This document shows, in pieces, positions 22,460 through 64,000 of a stretch of DNA of 64,000 nt (its first letter is position 1; each line of letters begins with the position of its first letter). Origin of the DNA: Xenopus tropicalis (Eukaryota > Chordata > Amphibia > Anura > Pipidae). The DNA lies in contig NC_030683.2 of NCBI RefSeq assembly GCF_000004195.4, forward strand, positions 84,159,410-84,223,409, written 5' to 3'. The translations under genes were made by a program, and so were the position numbers. Under the pieces are notes generated by a model. That model was not told where the DNA came from, searched no databases, and saw only the letters and a program-made list of their open reading frames with translations.

Positions 22460-22884
22460 TTAAAGGAACAGTAACACCAAAAAATGAAAGTGTATAAAAG
22501 TAACTAAAATATAATGTGCTGCTGCCCTGCACTGGTAAAAGTTGTGTGTTTACTTCAGAAAGTCTACTATAATTTATATAAATAAGCTGCTGTGTAGCCA
22601 TGGAGGCAGCCATTCAAAGGAGAAAAGGCACAGGCACATAGCAGATAACAGATAAAACACTATTGTAATATACAGAACTTATCTGTTATCTGCTATGTAA
22701 CCTGTGCCTTTTCTCCTTTTTTCCAGCTTGAATGGCTGCCCCCATGGCTACACAGCAGCTTATTATATAAATTATAGTAGTGTTACTGTAGCAAACACAC
22801 CAGTTTTACCAGTGCAGGGCAACAGTGCATTATGTTTTTATTATTTTAAAGCTCTTTCATTTTTTAGTGTTACTGTTCCTTTAA
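22460..22884. mobile_element. Long palindromic TTAA MITE, family 4
   Basis: TTAA at 22460-22463 and 22881-22884 bounds inverted ends TTAAAGGAACAGTAACACC and AGTGTTACTGTTCCTTTAA. The two halves are complementary over most of their length (GAGAAAAGGCACAGG against CCTGTGCCTTTTCTCC near the centre at about 22665), so the element is one large hairpin. Partial copies lie at 40.82-41.0 and about 59.88-59.97 kb. The TTAA site and AGG ends fit Xenopus T2-type MITEs. Confidence 0.85.
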
Positions 22885-23018
22885 CACAAGCATATATAGA
22901 AAGACAATCTTTGTCCTGTTTTTTCAACAGGGCGGGGGGGGTCGTAATATTCCTTACCTTGGTCCTGCTTTATACAGCACATAGAGTGGAGCAAACACTT
23001 CTGGTTAAATATTTTTAA

Positions 23019-25807
23019 AGTTTCCATCATGTTGTAGAATTCATTATTTATTATCTGTTGGATGGGATTCTTGAAAGAATTTCTTTGGAAATGATACTAA
23101 AGTGACAGGAATTTGTCACTGGTTTCCAAGTGGGGGGCTGCTTTTCTTCAAAGGCAGCCTTGGTTGTAGGGCAATGTCCAACCTGAGGAACTGAAGTTAA
23201 AATTTGGGGAGAATTCATAGGAAACTTTGGGCTACTTCAGAAAACAAAGGGCCCCGTAGCCTTCCCACTGGCGATTCACTTATTGGTATTGGGAAGGCAT
23301 TTCAGGGAGATTAGTTGCCCTAAATAGCCGAGATTTAACCGCAGGCAACTAATATCCCCATTTGCCATTGCCTAAGGAAAAAAGGTATGTTTTTCTCAAG
23401 ATATGAGGTTGCAAATTTCAGTATAAACAGCTAGTCAGTTATTTAGCACAGAAAACTTTTTCTGAGAGTACTCAAGAATTCTTACATAATCCAACATTTG
23501 AAACCCTCTTATCTGGGCACACAGGGTAGATTTTACCCATAAAATGTACACTTGTGTGATTAATGTATATTAAAAATTACATATACCCTGTAGGTTGTGT
23601 TAATCATTATTCAATGATAGGTTTGCTTTTGTAACTATTTGTTACCTGAAGTTCCTAAACCTGACTGTTTTGCCAACCTGACTGTCCCTTCTTAACATGT
23701 CAGTTACAGCTTCTAAAGCTAATGGACTACTGCTGCAAAAATTCCCCCTCATAGAGGAACATGGAGGATCATATAGGTAATGTGAAAGCACTGGGCAAAT
23801 ACTTTTATGGCTAAATTATAAAAAGCATGCAAAGACAATGTTGTGATAGAAGTAAAATAAGGTTGCATTTCAAGTGTCAGTATTTCTTGAAGGCCCAAGG
23901 GTATGACATTTGGTCAAAATGCTTATTTGAAGTCTAATCTGAAGAACTGCCAGGGAGAGATTTCATCTACTTTTCTGTCTTGCTAAATGTGACAATGAAA
24001 TGGGTCATAGGGGTGGAGGGGTTGGGCTGAAATTACAGGTGTCAGAATCCACCCCCATCCAACAAGACAAGAAAGACAGGATGTATTCTGTAGACTTTCC
24101 CAGGGGATATCAACTTTCTATTACCACTGTTAGCAGGTGATTTAATGGTGCTGTTATGTGTATCAATACTAGTGATAGTTTCCTCTTTAAGCTTTTGTTT
24201 TTTGCACCACTGGTGCAGGCAAATCAGTGGCAGGCAGCACAGGCAGTGAAGCTAGTGGACAAAAGTCTGCATGTTTATGTTATCAGCAAAAGCTGGAAGC
24301 TCCATGGTTTTTATTAGTAATTAGCTAATTTAAGGGATAGGTGCCAGATGATCAGTGACCACAGTGAACATAGTTTGGTGACTATTAGCACTGGCTGTCA
24401 TAGTTAAAATAGTCTAATAACTCCAGAAAGGTTAGCTTTCTGAGCAGTCAGATCTCCTGTAAGATTGTATAAACAACCTTTGAGCGATGCACTCAAAGAC
24501 TTTTTGACCAAGGGTTAGCCTTCGACTTTGGCTTTAGGGTTTAGGGTTTTTTCTTTAGTTTACCAGCCTTTTTTAAAACTGTGGCACACATGACTATTAC
24601 AGAACTGTGGGGTAAAAATGCCTTTAATTGTCTGTTACCATTTCCCAAAGAACAGTATTGGAAATAATCTGCCAAAGGCACACACTGGTGGTGACAACTG
24701 GTACTTCTCAGATAGGTCACAAGTTAGAAGCCTGTGAAAAAAGGGAGATTAAGTGGTTTAGGCAAGTTTGCACATTTACTTTAATTTTTTAAGATTGCCT
24801 TTGCAGAGACATGACATGCTCACAGAATTGACACATTAAACAGACCATTCTGAGAGTGACTGTGCAAGACAGGCATTAAGTACAGGGCATTACGCCCTTA
24901 TTACAAGTGCTCATTGGAGCACTTTTGTGCCCTTTAGGGCTCAAGCCTTTGAGGTTGGTAATTAAGACAAAAATTGAGTATAAGCTAATGGAATATGAAA
25001 TCTATGCATATTTATTTAACTCATTTAGCACCAGAATAGTGAGGGGACAATAAGGCACCTAACAAGCAAAGGACAACATTTGATTCTCAAGTTTCTTTAC
25101 AGCTTACATATAATAAGACTCACAAAGAGGTTTTCAGAATGCATTATGGAGTTCTTGGATGCAAATGTGATTAAAATGAAAAAGGGTTGTATATGGACCT
25201 TTCTCCAGACCAACTGAGTAACAAACTATTAAAAGTTACAATCCTGTTAAAAGTTTCAATCCTTTATCCGAAAAAAATCTGTTCTATATAATCAAATAGT
25301 AAATGGTCAAGACAATTGTATGCAAGCAATACAGAAGATTTCATTTTTTTCATATTGCATCTCAATATGTTGAATGTGGGTATGGTTCAAGTTACTCTCA
25401 GAGAAGAAAGAGAAGATCTTGTACAGAAAACTATAGAGTGCCCATTTAGACCTTTTTTTACTACAAGTGAATCCTATCAGGTTGTATTAGTAATTTCCCT
25501 TGCAAATCAGTGAGCTGTCAACCCCCGTAAGACTTGAAAACTACATTAAGTTTGTTTTTGACTATTTTTTATGCAATATTTTTGCAAATATCCTTCAAAG
25601 TTTGAAAAGTAAAGCAATTAAACACAGACATAGCTATACTGCACAAATGCTTTGAGTACATCAGAACAGCCAAATTAGTTACTGAATTTGCAGTACCAGG
25701 GTTATATTGGTGTTATGAATATAAATAAAGTGCAGGCACTCCTTATCTTAAATTAAGGATTATTAATATTTGCATTTCCACTTCTCACATCTTCTCACAA
25801 GCATAAA
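23019..25807. other. Intergenic, no gene seen
   Basis: Non-coding, AT-rich. A short piece at about 23246-23365 (CTTCCCACTGGCGATTCACT, then CGCAGGCAACTAATATCCCC) has the look of a small frog DNA element but its ends were not found. Confidence 0.5.
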
Positions 25808-25871
25808 GATAGATATAGATAGATAGATAGATGATAGATAGATAGATAGATAGATAGATAGTTAGATAGAT

Positions 25872-25922
<51 letters not shown>

Positions 25923-25948
25923 GATAGATAGATAGATGATAGATAGAT

Positions 25949-26015
<67 letters not shown>

Positions 26016-26087
26016 TAGATAGATAGACAGATAGATAGATAGATGGTAGATAGATAGATAGATAGATAGATGGTAGATAGGTGATAG
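25808..26087. repeat. (GATA)n microsatellite, about 280 bp
   Basis: Tandem GATA/AGAT interrupted by regular ATGATAG and TGGTAGAT variants. The long minus-strand open frame over it (repeating Tyr-Leu-Ser-Ile) is an artefact of the repeat. Confidence 0.97.
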
Positions 26088-27639
26088 CACAGTGTAAGGG
26101 GCAATAAGAGATCTTCTGTTGTAAAGATCACGGTGCACTTTAATAGTAAAAATATATGTCTTGCGCCTACTGTCCAGGTGTGTGTTATCAGTTTAATAAC
26201 AAAATGTGGGGCACTCGTTTATAACATTATAAAAAAAATGCCAGTAAAGGCAATGGCACACAGGAAGATTCCCAGGGAATTACCCCTCCATTGACATTAA
26301 TGGTGATTGTCTGATCTCAGATAGGTCAGGCATTTATCATTTGAAAATAAAGCGCTGAGAGCCTTGCCTTGGTCTAAGAAATCTTCCTCAGCACAAAAAA
26401 ACAAAATGATCCTATTGATTTCTAAAGAAACAAGGAAAGGTTTTGGATAACATGTAAAGCGTAGTTAAGCTTTTAAATAAATTTTACTGTTACATGGACA
26501 GTGATATTCTGAGACTATTTGTTTGAGCATTTTTTTTGTGGTTTTTAAATGAACTTTTTGTTCAGTGGCTCTCCAGGTTGGAATACAGTAGCTATTTGGT
26601 AGCTAAGGTACAATTTACAACAACCAGAAAGTGATTTAAACAATTGATGAATTTGAGATGGACTGAAAGATAAGAAATCAAAATTAACAATAACAATAAA
26701 ATTGTAACCTCACAGAGCAATAATTTTTTTCACTTCTGGGGTCGGTCAGTGACCTCATTTGAAAGTGGGATATGTGTAGTGGGATTGAAAGTGGAATATG
26801 GTTTCAAAAACCATAACAAACAAAAAATAAAGACTAAATGAAAAGTTTCTAAGAATAGAACAGTCTATAACAACTATAACTATAAATTAACTTAAAGGTG
26901 AACATACCTTTAAAGTCTCTTACATTGCCCTTGTTTTTCCATGAATATATGTGTGGATATATATTGTTTTAGTCCAGAGGGGGTATCTGTTAATACCTTT
27001 TTGAAGGTATTGAGAACCACTGTTATAACAGGTCCAAAATGGTTGTACACAGTAAAGAGTCGTTGAAATGGCAGAATAATATCCTATTTTAGTCTGCAAA
27101 GAGGAGCACCATGAATATGTTTCAAGTTTCATAGCCTCGGGAACTGACGTTTGCATTAGGGCTTATCTTTGCTGGGACTAAATAACACATTAGTACCTTT
27201 TAAAGTATCAGTGAACCTTTTCACTCTGTGATTTTAGTTATTCTAGTTCATGGGTTTGCACTCAGTAGATTGAGCTTTTATTTGTCATCATAACCAAAGT
27301 AAACTTTGCAAAAACTTTGCTGGCAACCTTTTTGTTTGCACCTTAGCCTTTAAGGGCCTCCTACACTCTGATGTGACTGTGGATGGCCCTGTCTGATTTA
27401 ATGAACACAAATTGGTGTATTCACCAGACAGAAGAGGTAAGTACCTTGTTCCCCCACAACTACCACCACCATTGCATAGGCAATAGGTTAAACATCCTGT
27501 GTGCCATTGCCCTTAAGGAACATAAACCATCTTATATCTAGTATAAATAAATTTTTTGTTAAATACTTTTTGACACATTTTGATAGGTGTTTCACCTTTT
27601 TAGTTATTTGTTATTAATTTTAATGTATGCTGAATTTGT

Positions 27640-27970
27640 TTAATTATGCTGAATTTGGGGCCACTTTGTGAACCCTGTGTGATGTATTCATAAAGGTTAT
27701 ATATAGTATGTGCTTGCTGCAGGGCTTTAATGGTGGCCCTGGAATATGTATAAAATTAACACCTTTAGGGTATAAAAAGGAAGTGACATGTTCACACCAC
27801 ACTTCCTCTGATGAAGCACCTAATGGTGCGAAACGCGTTAGGAAGGAGAGTGGGTACCATGAGGCACTGGGTTTTCCTTTCCACTGTGGTATAGTATGGC
27901 TTATGTTTTTTTGAATTTGTGTTAAATCTTCTGAGCCAATAAATGTCTGTTTTTTTTCACTAAAAAACTT
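27640..27970 (+). repeat. Retroelement-like repeat carrying a hammerhead-like motif
   Basis: A segment with a central hammerhead-like core (27802-27845), an AATAAA at about 27939-27944 and a T-rich tract after it. The layout resembles a Penelope-type terminal repeat or a small retrozyme-like unit. The boundaries and family are uncertain. Confidence 0.4.
27802..27845 (+). ncRNA. Hammerhead-ribozyme-like motif, complete architecture
   Basis: In order: stem I 5' arm CTTCCT (27802-27807); core CTGATGA (27808-27814); one extra A; stem II GCACC/GGTGC closed by TAAT (27816-27829); core GAAA (27830-27833); ACGCGT, a self-complementary short stem III; cleavage-type U at 27839; stem I 3' arm AGGAAG (27840-27845), exactly complementary to the 5' arm. 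This is the type I order known from Penelope-like elements and retrozymes. The extra A after the core, and a stem III with no loop (likely needing a dimer), leave activity open. Confidence 0.65.
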
Positions 27971-28057
27971 TTGCGTTGATTTCAATTATTTAATATTCAG
28001 GACCTTTTGGTGAAATTAACTTAAGTTTTTCTGCTCAATTTATTTTTTTCTTAATTA

Positions 28058-28216
28058 TAAATAAATTTAAAGCAACTGGACTTGTTTGGTAATCATTGAA
28101 GACGTTTCACTACTCATCTGAGCAGCTTCTTCAGTTGAACTGAAGAAGCTGCTCGGATGAGTAGTGAAACGTCTTCAATGATTACCAAACAAGTCCAGTT
28201 GCTTTAAATTTATTTA
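28058..28216. repeat. 159-bp almost perfect palindrome
   Basis: The arms 28058-28136 and 28138-28216 are complementary with a single mismatch around a one-base centre (G28137). They start and end with TAAATAAATTTAAAGC and its complement. Each arm carries a hammerhead-like core in opposite orientation. It is probably two inverted copies of one short repeat unit. Confidence 0.93.
28134..28179 (+). ncRNA. Hammerhead-like motif in the right arm of the palindrome
   Basis: Stem I 5' arm GTTGAA (28134-28139); core CTGAAGA (28140-28146; position 7 of the core is free to vary); extra A; stem II GCTGCTC/GAGTAGT with two G-T pairs and loop GGAT; GAAA (28166-28169); CGTC with ACGT as minimal palindromic stem III and GTC as the cleavage triplet; stem I 3' arm TTCAAT. 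Stem I pairs over six positions on this strand. The opposite-strand copy has a mismatch because the centre base falls in stem I. In an RNA spanning both arms the long hairpin would compete with this fold. Confidence 0.5.
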
Positions 28217-29284
28217 TACTAGATATACCATGACCTGGATGAATGAAAATCTTCATAGACATAAACCATCTTAAAAACTGACTTTCAATGTCCCCTAGTT
28301 CTCCATAGCTAGCATTCCAAATAAATTATAGATGCAAAGGAATTGTCCAATAAGAATAAGAAATCAACTTTTATAGTATATTTTACCTCCCAAATCACCT
28401 TTTTCCAGATATTCTTATTTTCTTTTTCCAGGTTAGACTTCATAAATGCAGACACAGTGCTGTTTAGGTTATTAGAGCTACAAAAGAAAAATGATGATTT
28501 TGTTTGAGACCAGAAAGATAAAGTCAAGTGTAAAAAGAGCAGACAGGGTTCTCTTTTGAGGATCGTCTTGTTTTAACAGGGCTGCTGGCTGTTTAAAATT
28601 TGTTTATACATTTTTCCTTTAAGAATCCTTAAGTGTGGTGGCTGGACTATCATGATATTTGACAGTATTCTGATGAATGCTGGGAGTTGTAGTCCAGAAA
28701 AATTAGGTATAAGAACACCATTATTGAAGGTTTATGACCCCTTTCACTTCTATTCAGTTCTATCAGTTGTCCTCATAAAATTAATAATATATGGAATGTG
28801 TACCTAGCCTTTTGTAAGCTCCACTTGGGCAGAATATCTCTCTATGCAATCTGTAACATATTGGTTCTATATAAATAAAGGATAATCTCCTATCATAATG
28901 GAAATATATTTGTCATTGTCATTTTTGGAACTGACACAAAGTATCACGGATAAGATAATGACAACTGTATCTTAATATTAAGATAATTTGTATCAATATG
29001 ACAACATTATTCAACTGTTAAAAGAATACGGAACTTGATTTATGTAACGTGAAATGTTTATTTTCTTGCTATAAAACAATAAAAAACTATAGGAAAAAAT
29101 TAATAAATAAATAAAGGATAATAACAATAGCCTGATTATCAGTTCTGCAATTCATTCTGCACTCACCCTCTTTAAAGAGAATGTACAAAGTTCAAAAACC
29201 CTAGAAATACAAGCATTATGCACTCACAAATATATAAAGCTGAGGTTCCAAGTGACCTGGATATGATCTACAAAGAGTTTGTCT

Positions 29285-29500
29285 ACCTGTGACTGTGTGG
29301 GTTTTATCCAGGATCTTTAGTTTCCTCCCAATCAGCTAAAACATAGAGCCAAGTTAATTGGCTAGTGGTCCTAGTGTGTGTGCTGAGTAAATGTGATATG
29401 CTCCATCAGTCCCTGCTCCATTTGGGCAGGGTCTGATGTGAATGATGCATAATATGTAAAAGCTGTGGAACATGTTGCTGCTATAACAATAAAAACTGAT
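29285..29500 (+). repeat. Retroelement 3' end of frog SINE/LINE type
   Basis: It contains the words TTTAGTTTCCTCCCA, AAGTTAATTGGC, TCCATTTGGGCAGGGTCTGA and ends near an A-rich CTATAACAATAAAAACTG. The same plan (GGGCAGGG, then a GCTxTATAAATAAA end) is seen at 48.24-48.44 kb in reverse. Non-coding. The family is assigned by general resemblance only. Confidence 0.45.
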
Positions 29501-32239
29501 TATAGAAATATGCAAAATTAACTAACATACAATCACATATATTGCTACATTATCATGTATTCCTTAACCAAAAGAACACTTATTTAACGTAGACGTCTTC
29601 TAGCCTGTTGTAATCTGGCTTAATACCGTGTCTGCTGTTTCTTGATCTGATTCTTATAATGAGCTTCTCCTGTCTAAACGTGACCTCTCTGTTCCAGCGT
29701 CAGATTAAGACTATATTGGGCTGTACTCAACACACGAGTCTTCCAGACACCATGCCCTAGATTGAAATCAGTACACTTTGGCATTTCAAGTATACAGAAA
29801 CCTAAACACACCCCATAGGCAGAATATAAAATCTATTCTAGCTATTGGCAGAATATCCAGATTTACTGTCCATTCCTGTTTTACACCTTTAAAATCCAAC
29901 AGGGCAATGCTATGCCCACATATTTTTTTGTTTTTGCAGTCTTTGAAAAGCAGTATACAGCAGCTTTATATCAGAAAATGCCTTTATTGGACTTGGCCCG
30001 ACCTCAGATAAAGGGGGCAGTCTTGCACAAGTGCCCCACCATGTCTTCATTTAGCAGAAAGCACAATTAAAAGATCATTTGCCCTTCACTTGAATTTATA
30101 CACTGTCTTTTAAGTTCTATTTTAATTTAACGTTTCTATAAACGTTTAATTGAAATAATTAACTAAATTGATTTTTCTGTACACTCTTGTGTATCTACAT
30201 ATTTGTTTTGTATGAATGACAGCTCCCATATTTAGCCAAAACATGAAAATGGAAATATTCTTGCTTACATATACTATTAGTGACCTGGACTAAGCAGATC
30301 ACATACATTACATTGTCCTTGTTTATTAAGAAACAAAAGTTATTTCTTTAAGTAATCAGGAATTCTGCAAAAAATGACTCAATTTTTGCCTCAGGTAAAC
30401 ATCTTTTAATTCAAGAGTACATCGCTACTCACTCTGCCTCCTGGGTGCTAAATACTGCAGCTTCTGTAGAAAAGAGCTATGGATCCATCCCAGGTTGTGT
30501 GTAAAATTGCAGGTCACCCCTTTATAGAGAAAGGAAACCTTTGTCACCCTACTATTGTAATGCCACTGGGTCCATCTCCCTCTTACAGTAATATGCACCT
30601 GAAACCAAACTTACACACTTCATTGAAATACATAGAGTCATCACCAGTCCTCTGATATAATCAGAAGCAGAGGAGCAGGAAGCATTGAATGGCCGATGGG
30701 TGAGACAGGGACAGTCAATATGCCCCTGGATCAATTTGGATTTGGGCTGGCATCTCGGTTATTAAGCTTTATTTTCACGTTGATCTTATTCTTTTCTATG
30801 GAATTAATAAGACTACTTGCCTTATAGAAAACAATGAAACCACTTCCAGGCTGTATGCAGTGGCTACTTATTTTCTTGCTCAATTTACAGCCCTGTGTGT
30901 ACAAATAGCTGTATATAAATATAAAATGTGCTTACATAAATCACCACATAAGACACCAGTTTATGTGTGTTGGTATAAGAGCCAATAGTTATTTTGGGCA
31001 TGAGCAGCAGTTTTTCAAGAGACAGCGGCGTATGTAGAAGTTACTGCGCTCTTTATAAAAAATCATTTTACAGTTTAACTAAATATTCAGGGGCCTATAG
31101 TGTTAACATTCCCAATAGCTTTAAACCCTACACTTCCTTATTTCACTATTACTGGGCGGAAGCCCATGTATCTATCTTGCTATAAGGATGTTTTGTATCT
31201 TTGGCCCATGAGACTTATGATTACTTGCTGCACACTGTAACATAGTGTTCAGCAGGAGGTGAGAACTTCTTATTTGGCCTGCATCTGTTGAAACAGGTAC
31301 ATGATCAACAAGGCCTCAGTAAAGCCATCTATCTCTAGAGAAGTCGGGGAGCAGGGACCCTGTGAACGAGGATTTAGTAAGTGCAGGATATATTCTCCTT
31401 TACAGTCTCCACTGCCTAATTGAAGGGGCCACAGTTATAACAAGGGTATCAGGCATAGCCTTCTCCCTCATATATGTCTGCTGTTTGGGATCTGGTCCAT
31501 TAAGGTAAGAAACTTTAAGGAAAAAGATGCCCTACAGTGGTGCATCTTTACATTGCTTGCTCTGCATTTAACGTGCCAATCTGTTGCCCTGCATCTGCAT
31601 TGTGAGTATTACTGCATTAACCTGTGGACCATTTGTCTTGGACAAATAAACTGAGTTCTGTTTGAGTTTGCTGCAAGAACCATCTGGTACCCTTTATTTC
31701 TTTATTTTTGCACACAGCATAAGTGAATTGTAGTTGCACAACTACATGTCCCCCTTGGTCCTTTCACATAACAAAGGCCCATCCTGTGTGTTAGTCAAGT
31801 GTACCCCATGCTCCATAGCCCATCTAGCTGGTCTTTGTTTTGCAGCCAAAAAGGGGTTGCAATTATAAGATAGTTTCATAAAATGTTCATTAGTCAGTGA
31901 CCCACTAGGCACACAAGCGGTAGCAGAGTACCTATTCCCCTCAGCTGACAGCCCGGTTCGACAAGCCTCTAATCTCCACACCAGCCCTGGCACAGAGAGA
32001 TAGAACAGCAGCCCTAAGAGAGCACAGCTAGGGCCAGGGTAATGTTGCCTGTCATGCCCCACAGATGCCGGTGGTGGCGCTGTCTCTCCAGGAGCACCGT
32101 GCCCAGGGAACACCATAAGAACAAAGTTACTGTGCGAGCTACTTATTATTATAATAATTAATTAAGACCAGTAACATGTGCATGCGTTAATAAAGAGTGC
32201 TGTGTAAATGCGGATGTATGCAGCCCCCCTGCTTCCAAT
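29501..32239. other. Intergenic, upstream of SIK2, no gene seen
   Basis: Non-coding up to the GC-rich SIK2 promoter region. Minus-strand open frames at 31742-32116 and into the GC-rich region have no recognisable domain, and human synteny has no gene here. Confidence 0.55.
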
Positions 32240-32422
32240 TGTTCGCATGTTTCTCGTAGCTCTGATCAGGAACTCCCTGAGCCCCGGTGCAGCAGCAGGC
32301 CCGGGGCTGCCATCCTGCCTCTAAGCTATAGCTGCTATGTGCGAACAGGCAGCGCCTCAGCCACACACACATGTATACTCTCCCTGTGCTAGCCTTGACT
32401 GACAGCTTCAGCAGAGGGCTGC

Positions 32423-32430
32423 TGACGTCA
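32423..32430. promoter_or_regulatory. SIK2: Consensus CRE, upstream copy
   Basis: The perfect palindrome TGACGTCA, the full CREB/ATF site, 732 bp before the SIK2 start codon and inside the GC-rich region. Confidence 0.6.
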
Positions 32431-32527
32431 GAGCTGGCTCCGGTTGTCAAGGGCAACCTATTTGGCAAGCGAGCTGTGAAAAAAAGACAGGGAATAAAGG
32501 GCCCGCCCAGGAGGCCTCCTGCTGCTC

Positions 32528-32535
32528 TGACGTCA
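32528..32535. promoter_or_regulatory. SIK2: Consensus CRE, downstream copy
   Basis: A second perfect TGACGTCA, 105 bp after the first and 627 bp before the start codon. Two full sites this close in a GC-rich promoter are unlikely by chance and suggest cAMP control. Confidence 0.6.
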
Positions 32536-33154
32536 ATGGACGTTAACTGTGAGAACATGATGCCTTGTGCATAGAGCGGTACATTGGCTTCCTGCTGCAC
32601 AGCTGCCTCCACTCCCTGTGTCTGGTCGCACGCGTGCTACAGCGACTAACAATACCTCTGTGCAAGTGAATGGGAGCTGCACAATGCTCGTTACTTTGCA
32701 ACACTTTAGCCGTAAATCTGCCTGCAACGACTTGATGAGCTGACTTTATCGGACCTGTGAAAACTCAGCCCGATTGGTTGCGTTTTGTTTGCATGTTAAT
32801 GTCAGACGTTCCCACCTTGCATGGATGTGTGAGAGCTCATTCGGGTATAACCGTGCTGAACACATGGCAGGAGCTGGACAATGCAAGCAGTAACGCGTTC
32901 CATTTGGGAATTCTTCGCCACCATCAACTTTACAGAAAAGTCTTGCGATTGTATGTAATGTGCGGGCGCTAGAAGCTGAATGTAGTTTGCGTTGGGTTGC
33001 ACTTGCCTATAAGGAATGGCTAAGGTGAGCCCCCTGTGAGCGCCTGTAGGATCTGCCTGCGATTCCTTTCACTGCGACTTGTTGGGGGGTGTGAGCACTA
33101 ATCGTGCCGGTTGATGTCTGTTTCCCGTTGGAGCTTCCTGGCCCGGCTCCCAGC

Positions 33155-64000
<30,846 letters not shown>

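Larger units (their letters stand above)
32240..33154 (+). promoter_or_regulatory. SIK2: SIK2 promoter and 5' UTR region, GC-rich
   Basis: GC content and CpG frequency rise sharply against the AT-rich surroundings. A GC box-like GGCCCGCCCAGG lies at about 32500, two full CREs at 32423 and 32528, and no convincing TATA box is seen. A CpG-rich TATA-less promoter is usual for this kind of gene. Within the likely 5' leader, ATG at 33016 opens an 8-codon frame closed by TGA at 33037-33039, a possible upstream ORF if transcribed. The transcription start cannot be read from the sequence. Confidence 0.65.

Noticed and set aside
22704..23018. 104-residue + frame
   Set aside because: It mostly translates the right half of the palindromic MITE.
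24530..24552. Telomere-like GGGTTTAGGGTTT
   Set aside because: Only two units and a seven-base period; it is not a vertebrate telomere array.
25785..26138. Open frame of repeated Tyr-Leu-Ser-Ile on the minus strand
   Set aside because: It is only the translation of the GATA microsatellite.
31742..32612. Minus-strand open frames in and beside the SIK2 CpG-rich region, as a possible divergent gene
   Set aside because: No domain, no conserved start and no such gene at this place in mammals; GC-rich sequence gives long chance frames.
33104..33154. Upstream extension of the SIK2 frame
   Set aside because: It has no ATG before 33155, and the conserved protein begins MVMAD.

Overview
The window is vertebrate nuclear DNA, almost certainly from a clawed frog (Xenopus; the species cannot be fixed from the sequence alone). 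It carries the 3' two thirds of LAYN (layilin) and the first two coding exons of SIK2 (salt-inducible kinase 2). Both are on the + strand and in the order known from human 11q23. Everything else is introns, one intergenic spacer and many transposable elements of amphibian type. No bacterial, viral, CRISPR or operon-like system was seen.

Layout. 1-2764: end of a LAYN intron. 2765-10039: five LAYN coding exons (second part of the C-type lectin domain, two small stalk exons, the membrane span, the cytoplasmic tail), with the 3' UTR to about 10.65 kb. The last LAYN intron (5486-9675) holds a Harbinger-like MITE and a 5'-truncated, antisense Penelope-like retroelement with an open 497-residue reverse transcriptase/GIY-YIG frame. 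10.65-32.2 kb: intergenic, with MITEs, two hAT/Tc1-type insertions side by side (15.66-17.2 kb), long palindromes, a GATA microsatellite and two hammerhead-ribozyme-like motifs (27.8 and 28.15 kb). 32.24-33.3 kb: GC-rich SIK2 promoter and first exon, with two perfect palindromic CREs. 33.29-62.05 kb: the roughly 28.8-kb SIK2 intron 1, with a degenerate tandem repeat at its start, a second Tc1-like element (45.47-47.07 kb) and many TTAA-flanked MITEs. 62055-62171: SIK2 exon 2. The window ends in intron 2.

Both genes need a GC-AG intron (LAYN last intron, SIK2 intron 1): no GT donor gives the conserved reading frame. LAYN encodes a hyaluronan-binding membrane lectin whose tail contacts talin and ERM-type proteins. 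SIK2 encodes an LKB1-activated, AMPK-related kinase that holds back CRTC/CREB signalling. They are neighbours by conserved synteny, and no shared function is implied.

The points most worth a second look are the hammerhead-like motifs with matched stem I arms, the paired CREs upstream of SIK2 together with a third in its intron, the tandem array that repeats donor-like GGTAAG, and the amplified MITE family with six copies here. I found no convincing new biological system; most of the structure is transposon-derived.
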